From WTJD01 sp964225175 (GTDB taxonomy: Bacteria; Pseudomonadota; Gammaproteobacteria; Xanthomonadales; SZUA-36), in NCBI GenBank assembly GCA_964225175.1, contig CAXQNK010000042.1:48768-112767 (forward strand): a stretch of 64,000 nt of DNA, written 5' to 3'. Positions 26,607 through 33,286 of the stretch are shown one piece after another (positions within the stretch are counted from its first letter, which is position 1; each line of letters opens with the position of its first letter). The position numbers and the translations under genes are program-made. Below the pieces are notes generated by a model. The model saw only the letters and a list, made by a program, of their open reading frames with translations. It did no database searches and was not told where the DNA came from.

Positions 26607-27617
26607 CTACCGGTTCAGATGGTTCCTCAACAACGCGCGCAATCGCCTCGCCATGTCTCCATCAAGATCACCCAGAGCGCCCCGACGATCCGGGGGTAAA
26701 TGCTCGATGGCTCGATTGCGAGGACCAAACACGTAATATTCAAAATGGGCACGCCACGCAGCGCGCTGAGCATCCGGGAGGTCGCGCAGATTCAGCAGGG
26801 CATGCAGCAAAACGTCACCGGGCGGTCCCATGTAGCTTGCGGAATCCCGCCACCAGTGATTGACCAGAACGTTGAAGCGCTCCAGTCCCTGCACATGGTG
26901 CCACCACATGCTGGGAATAAACAGCCCGTCACCGGGCAGTAACTCGGCAGACTGGGCATGTTCAAGCGCATGCGCAAAACGCGGAAAACAGTCCAGGTCC
27001 GGCGCCTCGAGATCCACCAGGCTGACGGACTGTCCGGCGGGCGTGAAATCCAGGGGACCCACGTAAAGGTTTTCCACCTGCTCGGGCGGAAATAGCGTAA
27101 AGCGTCGTCGCCCTGCACATACGCAAGCAACGTTCTGAGTCACGTCGTAATGCGCTGCGACGGTTGTCTGATTCCCAATCCAAATACGCACGGATGCCGA
27201 TTCCGGTATGACCGGTAGCCGGTTTTCCTCGCCCAGCCCGGGAAGGCAGGCATCGATTGCGGCGGACCCCATGTAAATGGTCTCCGGCTCAGCTTCGCAC
27301 TCCAGGGCAGCCAGGCGTTCAAACACCCAATCCATGCTGGTCTTGATGGGCTGGAAATTAAATGCTTCCAGGCCAGGTGAATAAAAGATACGACCGGCAC
27401 CCTCTTTATCGCCGACAAATGCCGTCACCTGAGCGTCGTCATAAAAACCCAGAAGATAATCCCTCGCGGCGGACATGGATGTCTTGGCCGCAACCACCAG
27501 GGGCCAGTCGGAGACGAGGCCACGAAACACGAGGGGACGATCGGCCTGCGCAATACATTTTGAGAGCTCAGCGGAATCCTGAATGGAAATTTCCTGAATG
27601 GGAGCGGGTCCCGCCAT
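26607..27617 (-). CDS. Cupin-like (JmjC fold) protein, cupin_8 family
   Basis: A 336-residue cytoplasmic protein of the cupin_8/JmjC type, the fold of Fe(II)/2-oxoglutarate hydroxylases such as FIH-1. It opens with RPLVFRGLVSDWPLV, the 'gift' strand common to the family. The metal triad is readable as H156-x-D158 in AAHYDVTQN and H240 or H241 in MWWHHVQGLERF, so it is probably an active hydroxylase. ATG 27617 lies two bases past the SapC stop. Proteins of this family regularly stand next to SapC and 'tryptophan halogenase' genes beside TonB receptors; their target is unknown. Confidence 0.8.
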   Translation of the reverse strand: MAGPAPIQEISIQDSAELSKCIAQADRPLVFRGLVSDWPLVVAAKTSMSAARDYLLGFYDDAQVTAFVGDKEGAGRIFYSPGLEAFNFQPIKTSMDWVFERLAALECEAEPETIYMGSAAIDACLPGLGEENRLPVIPESASVRIWIGNQTTVAAHYDVTQNVACVCAGRRRFTLFPPEQVENLYVGPLDFTPAGQSVSLVDLEAPDLDCFPRFAHALEHAQSAELLPGDGLFIPSMWWHHVQGLERFNVLVNHWWRDSASYMGPPGDVLLHALLNLRDLPDAQRAAWRAHFEYYVFGPRNRAIEHLPPDRRGALGDLDGDMARRLRALLRNHLNR

Positions 27618-27619
27618 CG

Positions 27620-28363
27620 TCAATCACCCGCCCCGGAGTGTTCCAGCTGGCGATTTTTGCGTTCAATCAGCCGGGGCATGTTGCCAAGCGAGGCCAGCAA
27701 CATGAAAATGCAGCGCAGATACTGTTGCTCATGCAGCGTCTGCAACGCGTTTGCATTTAAATGCTTGAAAGTCTGCTCGTTGATCCTGAACAGGCCTTTC
27801 AGGCTGGTCGTTTCTGCGTTCCTGAATTCGACATCGACCGCGACCGGCTCGACCAATTCCAACCCGACCAGGATTTGCGAAAACCGCTCGCCGTCTTCGT
27901 GGCCCTCATGAATGGCTTTCAGGATCGAGGCCATGCGCTGAAGATAGGGGCTTTCGCCACCACCGGGCAGGAACACCGGCTCGCCTTCTTCTTCGTTGAC
28001 GAGCGGGTGATCCATGTCGATGCACACTACCGGGGCCCGACCGGGAATGCCATCAATTTCCTGTTCCTGGAACCCAATCAGGAAAGGTTGACGCTGCATG
28101 GACAGGGGAATGCATTCCGATGCCCAGCCATCCGCGTCCAGAAACAGGTTCTCGCCCTCCTGGAACCCGAGCAGGGCGATGGTTTCAAAGTGCCCTGATT
28201 CCTGGTTCTTCAGCAGCATCAGCGGATACTGTCGCTGCAGATCGGCCAACTCCGAGGGGAACACCCGGGCGACGTTCAAATCATAGCCAGCACCCTCCGG
28301 ATATGCCTGCCGGACGCGCAGATTCTGATGCGTGACGTTGTCCAGGATAACGGTATTGCTCAT
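27620..28363 (-). CDS. SapC family protein
   Basis: A 247-residue soluble protein of the SapC family, recognised by the opening DLNVARVFPSELADLQRQYPLMLLKN, the central LGFQEGENLFLD and the FLIGFQEQEI segments. It was named after a Campylobacter S-layer locus, but no biochemical function is established for the bacterial family. Here it is placed 13 bases after the second halogenase and two bases before the JmjC-like gene, in the recurrent halogenase-SapC-cupin group next to TonB receptors. No signal peptide or membrane segment is visible. Confidence 0.85.
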   Translation of the reverse strand: MSNTVILDNVTHQNLRVRQAYPEGAGYDLNVARVFPSELADLQRQYPLMLLKNQESGHFETIALLGFQEGENLFLDADGWASECIPLSMQRQPFLIGFQEQEIDGIPGRAPVVCIDMDHPLVNEEEGEPVFLPGGGESPYLQRMASILKAIHEGHEDGERFSQILVGLELVEPVAVDVEFRNAETTSLKGLFRINEQTFKHLNANALQTLHEQQYLRCIFMLLASLGNMPRLIERKNRQLEHSGAGD

Positions 28364-28376
28364 ATTTCAGTGTCCT

Positions 28377-29972
28377 TCAGTTGTTGGCCGAGCCTTGGAC
28401 AGGGCCTGTTTCTGACTGACGCCCCGAACCGGGCGCACCGGAGTCGGACCAGGCTTCGATCAGTCCTCTGTGGCTGGGCAAACCAGACAGTTGTTGTTGC
28501 GTCATCCGGGCGTTTTCAGCGATTACCTGCCGCGCCTGCACGAGTTGATCAGGGTTGGGTTCAGACTCGGTTTCAAAGCCCATGCCATAAAGCACATACT
28601 GGTAGCTGGCAGAGGAAAACACCTCGTCGCGATATGGGAAATCGGCATGCCAGGGGGCACGATACCGCCACAGGTTCAGTTCATCTTTCAGACTGGCAGG
28701 CCACGAAGCGTTGTCCCTATGCGCCCGCCAGTAATCGCTGTCGTCGCGTTCACTCAGCACATAATGCAGTTTCAGGAAATCGATGATGCGCTCCCATCGC
28801 AATAGAAAAGTCGAATTGTAGCGGCCCGCAACGATTTCCATGATCGACCGATCCCTCGGAAACTGCTCCACCAACATCCGTGCACCCAGCTCGATGAGCA
28901 CGAGGGCACTGGCTTCGAGAGGCTCGATAAAACCAGCGGCCATGCCGATCGCCAGGCAGTTACGGTGCCAGAAAATCTCGCGGTGGCCCGGTCGAAAAGC
29001 AATTTTGCGCAAGATTGGATCCGGGCCGGCCGGGGCCCCAGTCTGGTATAGATAATTTCTCAGAACGCTTTGGGCCTCCTCATCGCTGCTATGGGTGCTG
29101 GAATAGGTGTAGCCGACACCACGGCGGGTGCTGAGGCCAATATCCCACACCCATCCAGCCGTCTGTGCCGTCGAAATCGTTTGCGAAGCGATTGGATGGC
29201 GAGTGTCGGGATAAGGCACCTGCGCAGCGAGCGCCCGATCATTAAAGAGGATGTCCTTGCAGTCCCGGAATCCCACCCCGTAGTGACCGGATAGCAATAG
29301 AGCGCCAGCACCGGTGCAATCGATGAACAGATCCGCGGCCAGCTCACCCTGTGAGCGGGTTTCAACCGCCCGGATGTCTTCGCCTGGCTTACCGGAAACA
29401 CCCGTCACATGGTCCGAGATATACCGGACACCGAGGTGGCTCATGCAATGCCGCTTGAGCAGCTCCGCGAAAAGGCCTGCATCAAGGTGATAACCATAAT
29501 TCACAACGTGGGCGAATTCGGGCGTCTGCACTTGTTTGGGCGCCAAATTATGATCACAGATACGTCCCTGGCTTGAGACAGCATCTACGAAGCTTGATTC
29601 ATTCCTGAGCGAGGAGTAATGCGCTGCAAAATTGAATTTTCCGTAATCCCTTGGTGCTGAAAATGGGTGGTAGTACTGATCATTCTCACCACCGTCTCGC
29701 CATCCATCAAACCGTGTGCCCTGCTTGAAGGCAGCTGAACACTCGGCGACGAACGTGCGCTCTGAGATTCCGATCTGCTGCAAGGTGGATCTCATAGTCG
29801 GCCAGGTGCCCTCCCCCACGCCAATGGTTTGTACGTCAGGGGACTCGATCAGCGCTACCTCCATCGGCACATCAAGCTTCCGAAATGAACTCGCCAACAA
29901 TCCGGCAGTGAGCCAGCCCGCGCTCCCGCCTCCTACGATTAAAACCTTTCTGATCGCTTGATGTTTAGGCAT
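28377..29972 (-). CDS. Flavin-dependent halogenase family protein (tryptophan halogenase-like) 2, atypical motifs
   Basis: A 531-residue FAD protein with VLIVGGGSAGWLTAGLL at residues 10-26 and lysine K83 in AAFKQGTRFDGW at the catalytic position. The WxWxIP motif is altered to W274-V-W276-D-I-G, and the active-site EPLEST is EPLEASAL. The acid E is kept, but the residues that would hold the halide differ. It is clearly a different subfamily from the one at 25088-26566. Either the halide site is changed or it acts as a monooxygenase or other flavoenzyme. Its ATG lies only nine bases past a strong terminator hairpin, and only a weak GAG precedes it, so expression depends on read-through from the receptor gene or on an unseen promoter. 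Confidence 0.82.
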   Translation of the reverse strand: MPKHQAIRKVLIVGGGSAGWLTAGLLASSFRKLDVPMEVALIESPDVQTIGVGEGTWPTMRSTLQQIGISERTFVAECSAAFKQGTRFDGWRDGGENDQYYHPFSAPRDYGKFNFAAHYSSLRNESSFVDAVSSQGRICDHNLAPKQVQTPEFAHVVNYGYHLDAGLFAELLKRHCMSHLGVRYISDHVTGVSGKPGEDIRAVETRSQGELAADLFIDCTGAGALLLSGHYGVGFRDCKDILFNDRALAAQVPYPDTRHPIASQTISTAQTAGWVWDIGLSTRRGVGYTYSSTHSSDEEAQSVLRNYLYQTGAPAGPDPILRKIAFRPGHREIFWHRNCLAIGMAAGFIEPLEASALVLIELGARMLVEQFPRDRSIMEIVAGRYNSTFLLRWERIIDFLKLHYVLSERDDSDYWRAHRDNASWPASLKDELNLWRYRAPWHADFPYRDEVFSSASYQYVLYGMGFETESEPNPDQLVQARQVIAENARMTQQQLSGLPSHRGLIEAWSDSGAPGSGRQSETGPVQGSANN

Positions 29973-29980
29973 ATCTCATG

Positions 29981-30010
29981 GAAAAAAAAGCCGCTGCATA
30001 GCAGCGGCTT
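29981..30010 (-). terminator. Intrinsic terminator between TonB receptor and halogenase 2
   Basis: On the minus strand AAGCCGCTGC, a three-base loop and GCAGCGGCTT form a perfect 10-base stem (30010-30001 with 29997-29988), whose 3' arm runs into eight T residues in all. This is a textbook intrinsic terminator 25 bases after the receptor stop and nine bases before the next ATG. It would make the downstream genes less expressed than the receptor. Confidence 0.9.
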
Positions 30011-30034
30011 AATTTTAAGCGGAACCGGGATGGG

Positions 30035-33000
30035 TTAGAAGCGATAGCGCAAACCCAGGTTGTACCGCGCTCCGTACTGGTTACCGCGCAGGAACTGCTC
30101 GGAATACCGAACGTAAACGCGCTGCGTCTCCTCGGTCACGTTGATGCCTTCAAACATCACGGACAGGTTTTCCGTGGCGTACCACGTCACATTAAGGTCG
30201 ACCTGCTGATACTCCTCGATGAAGACCGGCGCACCGTTGGCGTCAAATCCGGTGAGGAATTCATCCCGCCAGTTGTATGCCACGCGGGCAGACAACCAAT
30301 CGTTCTCGAAGAACACGGCCAGGTTGGCTGAGTCGCTCAACCCGGGCAGGGCAAAGTTTTGACGGAGCAGATTCGGGTCAGCGTCAACGTCCCCGTCCAC
30401 TATGGTGGCGTTCGCCTGCACGCCAAACCCACTGTCACCAAACATGTGCTGCACGGCCAATTCCCAACCGTTGAGGTTCCCTTCCTCCGCGTTCGTCGTG
30501 GTAGTCACGTCGAATACGGCCTCGGGATCACCGGGCTGCGCGTAGACGAAGGAGCCCAGGGGCTGCCCCAGTAAGACCTCGTTGATGTAGGCAAATACCT
30601 GCTGATCGTCCGGCTGAATGCCTTGCGCTTCCAGATCGGCGCGAGCCTGCTCAGCCAAAGCGCCCAGGTATGGGTCAAGAACCCCGTAGGTCTCCTCGAC
30701 CGTTGTGGTGATCAGGAAATTGTCCACCTTTTTGCGGTAATAACCGACGGAGGCATAACTGCCTTCCGCGTAGTACCACTCGAGGGAAAGGTCGAAGTTG
30801 TCAGAGACATACGGCAGCAAATCAGGGTTCCCCGCAGAAACAGGCTTGTTGCCCTTGTCGGGGTTGCCGATGAAGCTACGGTTGGGGCTCAGCGCTCCAA
30901 TTGGCGGCCTAGCCAGTGATCGTCCCACGGACATGCGTCCAATTAGACCCTCTCTGAACTCCAGGCTCATATCGAGACTCGGCAGCCAGTATTCATTGCT
31001 GCCTTTACCCTCACGAAGCGAAGGTTCGTCTGCGAACCGGTACTGGAATTCATTGCCACCCACCCAGACGATCTCCGTTGCCGGAACTTCCTGGCCGCGG
31101 GAGGTGGTCTTGGAGTCCTCGTAGCGCACGCCAACAACAGCACGGAAGGGCATGCCATGGAAGTCGGTCTCGAAATTCAACTGCGTATAGAACGAGTTGA
31201 TCTCTTCATCCACGGTGGCCAAGCCGGCGTTGCCCAGCGGGCCTGACCAGAAACGACCGCGCGTCCCCGAGGGATCCTGGAAGTTCGGCGATGACCAGAA
31301 ACCCTGGTCAAACCAATAGCAGCACCCGAGTGGATCACCCGTTCCTACGACCTCCCATTGGTCGATCAGGTAGTCAAACGGAGCGGTGTAGTACCAGTCC
31401 ACCGGGAATGCGCCGCCATTGCTGAAACCGTCCAGCAATCCGTCAAAGTTTACAAACTCCCACACTTCATCCGGCCAGTACTGCGCGGAGGTGAGCCAGA
31501 AACCCGCGGGCAACAATCCGGAGTAGGCGTTGCGCTGATCCCAACTTTGATCCGTGTAGGTGTATCCGAAATCGATACTGGTGAGGCCAGAATCGCTGTC
31601 GTTTTCCCACACACCGCTGAACTGGATCTGGTCGATCTCGTTCATCACGTCAGTATTGAAGGCCTGGCCAAACAACGAGCCGATATCAGAGGGCTCCAAA
31701 ACGTCGAAGAAAGTCGCCCCGAAATCGCGGGTAAAGTTCAAATCCCAGGTCGGAATCCCGGATGACGGGTAAAACGCAGTCTGTGTTCCGATGCCTGCTG
31801 TGGCTGGCCCCCACCCTGGGCCATTGAATACGCACCACGGGCAGTTGGTGTTACCAATGATCACATTGGCAGAACTCATCGGCTCATCGCCAATGCCCGC
31901 GCCGTAGTATTCAGACGAAGAGCTGTGCGCATCGAGCGCGAGGAGAAGATGATCCGTCGCCTGCCACTCCAGGTTCAGACCGATCGACTCGTTCTCCTTG
32001 ATCGTGTGGTCGCGGTTCACATTGGTTGCGTAGTCACCGCAGGACTGGGACACCTCGACCACAGAGCCACGATCATTCACTGTGGCATCGATGTTCGGGC
32101 ATTCAAACCAGATGCCAAACGAGTTGCCATCTTTCTCGAACTCAACCTCGGAATACGTGTAGTCCAGCGTCGCGGTGAAGCGGTCAGTCGGCGCCCACTG
32201 AAGAACGGCTTGCGCATTGGTCCGATCACGCGAAATATCATTGAACCCGTACCCAACGTTCTGGGGATGCCACCAGGTACCCTCGAGGCCCGGGCTGGTG
32301 AAATTTTCCCGGGGTGCGCCGTTTACGGTGCCGCCCTCAAGCCCGTAGTTGGGTTTCCACTCAGCAACCTCTGCAAACTCCTCCCGGTTGTCCCGCTCCT
32401 GGTATGAGCCCGAGATCAGGATGCCAATGGTGTCGTTGGCGAAAGTGGTACTGAATAATCCAGAAACCTCGGGCGTGACGTCATCAAGATCTGCCAGGCT
32501 GGCGTCCCTGGAAGAGGTTTCAAAAACCGCCTTCGCTGAGAGCACCGCGGTCATGCCGGGATTATCCAGCGGTCGGGGGGTCATCACGTTCACTGTCGCT
32601 CCGATGCCGCCCGTGGGTAGGCCGGCCCTGGCCGTCTTGTAGACCTCTACGGAGCTGATGCCCTCGGTAGCGATGTCAGCGAAATCAAAGGAGCGGCCTC
32701 CGGCAGTCGGCATCGAACGGCCATTCAGAGTCACCAGGTTGAACTCCGGCCCCATGCCGCGGACGGTAATTCGGGATCCCTCGTTATTCACCCGGTCGAT
32801 GGACACCCCCGTGATGCGTTGGAGCGCTTCCGCGAGATTCTGATCGGGGAACTTACCAATATCCTCTGCAGTAATGGCTTCCACAACCCCGTCGGAATCC
32901 CTCTTGATGTCCATCGAGGCCATCAGGCTCTTACGAATGCTGGTAACTACTACCTCCTCCATGGATGCTTCGTCTTCTACCGCGTCGGCCGCCGTGTCCT

Positions 33001-33088
33001 GCGCTAGAACGGGCCAACTTGCCATGGCGCCCAGCGCCACAGCAACACCCGCTGATATCGGTGTCTTGCTCAATCTGTATCTTTTCAC
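30035..33088 (-). CDS. TonB-dependent receptor, large (TonB-Xanth-Caul type)
   Basis: A 1017-residue outer-membrane receptor. The signal peptide ends near ASWPVLAQ, a TonB-box-like EEVVVTSIRKSLMASMD follows, and the plug has EDIGKFPDQNLAEALQRI and GVSIDRVNNEGSRITVRGMG. The barrel ends with YNLGLRYRF. The RKSL...K-x-x...IVEA/VVEA opening and the GKFPDQN motif are characteristic of the ~1000-residue receptors of Xanthomonas, Caulobacter and marine Gammaproteobacteria that take up oligosaccharides. GTG 33088 gives a standard signal peptide; TTG 33115 adds nine residues. Its promoter and two operators lie just upstream. Expected ligand: beta-glucan oligosaccharides, from context only. Confidence 0.93.
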   Translation of the reverse strand: MKRYRLSKTPISAGVAVALGAMASWPVLAQDTAADAVEDEASMEEVVVTSIRKSLMASMDIKRDSDGVVEAITAEDIGKFPDQNLAEALQRITGVSIDRVNNEGSRITVRGMGPEFNLVTLNGRSMPTAGGRSFDFADIATEGISSVEVYKTARAGLPTGGIGATVNVMTPRPLDNPGMTAVLSAKAVFETSSRDASLADLDDVTPEVSGLFSTTFANDTIGILISGSYQERDNREEFAEVAEWKPNYGLEGGTVNGAPRENFTSPGLEGTWWHPQNVGYGFNDISRDRTNAQAVLQWAPTDRFTATLDYTYSEVEFEKDGNSFGIWFECPNIDATVNDRGSVVEVSQSCGDYATNVNRDHTIKENESIGLNLEWQATDHLLLALDAHSSSSEYYGAGIGDEPMSSANVIIGNTNCPWCVFNGPGWGPATAGIGTQTAFYPSSGIPTWDLNFTRDFGATFFDVLEPSDIGSLFGQAFNTDVMNEIDQIQFSGVWENDSDSGLTSIDFGYTYTDQSWDQRNAYSGLLPAGFWLTSAQYWPDEVWEFVNFDGLLDGFSNGGAFPVDWYYTAPFDYLIDQWEVVGTGDPLGCCYWFDQGFWSSPNFQDPSGTRGRFWSGPLGNAGLATVDEEINSFYTQLNFETDFHGMPFRAVVGVRYEDSKTTSRGQEVPATEIVWVGGNEFQYRFADEPSLREGKGSNEYWLPSLDMSLEFREGLIGRMSVGRSLARPPIGALSPNRSFIGNPDKGNKPVSAGNPDLLPYVSDNFDLSLEWYYAEGSYASVGYYRKKVDNFLITTTVEETYGVLDPYLGALAEQARADLEAQGIQPDDQQVFAYINEVLLGQPLGSFVYAQPGDPEAVFDVTTTTNAEEGNLNGWELAVQHMFGDSGFGVQANATIVDGDVDADPNLLRQNFALPGLSDSANLAVFFENDWLSARVAYNWRDEFLTGFDANGAPVFIEEYQQVDLNVTWYATENLSVMFEGINVTEETQRVYVRYSEQFLRGNQYGARYNLGLRYRF

Positions 33089-33139
33089 GTTCTTTTTAGC
33101 TCCCCGGTTGTGCAACTGGCTTGAGATGTAAAGATTTTT

Positions 33140-33153
33140 GAAAGCGCTTACAT
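33140..33153. promoter_or_regulatory. LacI-type operator site 1
   Basis: GAAAGCGCTTACAT carries the palindromic core AAGCGCTT (33142-33149). It lies within the 5' leader of the TonB receptor, about 50 bases before its start codon. Its half GAAAGCGCTTACA is the exact reverse complement of site 2, and the two centres are 35 bases apart. Confidence 0.75.
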
Positions 33154-33173
33154 TTCATTTTGTAGCCTCACAG

Positions 33174-33186
33174 TGTAAGCGCTTTC
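33174..33186. promoter_or_regulatory. LacI-type operator site 2
   Basis: TGTAAGCGCTTTC with core AAGCGCTT at 33177-33184. It begins four bases beyond the -10 box of the minus-strand promoter (33191-33220), covering the expected start of transcription of the receptor operon. That is a canonical place for repression. Confidence 0.8.
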
Positions 33187-33190
33187 TTCT

Positions 33191-33220
33191 AAATTACTCC
33201 AATTCCAATCAATCCGTCAA
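33191..33220 (-). promoter_or_regulatory. Sigma-70 promoter of the TonB receptor operon
   Basis: On the minus strand TTGACG (33220-33215) and TAATTT (33196-33191) are separated by 18 bases. The -35 box is strong and the -10 box moderate. Operator site 2 follows directly. Confidence 0.6.
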
Positions 33221-33263
33221 CTCATTTTTTACTGTACAGCAGAGTCTCCTTTCCCGAGAAACT

Positions 33264-33277
33264 GGAAGCGCTTACAA
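33264..33277. promoter_or_regulatory. LacI-type operator site 3
   Basis: GGAAGCGCTTACAA with the core AAGCGCTT at 33266-33273, ending ten bases before the ATG of the divergent ADP-ribosylglycohydrolase-fold gene. It overlaps a TACAAT hexamer (33273-33278) that could be the -10 box of that gene. Its centre is 89 bases from site 2. Confidence 0.7.
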
Positions 33278-33286
33278 TAACGAGCC

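Noticed and set aside
25088..29972. Secondary-metabolite (pyrrolnitrin- or rebeccamycin-like) cluster
   Set aside because: Apart from the two halogenase-family genes there are no biosynthetic genes; all neighbours belong to glycan use.
33273..33278. TACAAT as -10 box giving a leaderless ADP-ribosylglycohydrolase-fold mRNA
   Set aside because: The matching -35 position (TTTCCC) is weak; kept only as a remark in the operator entry.
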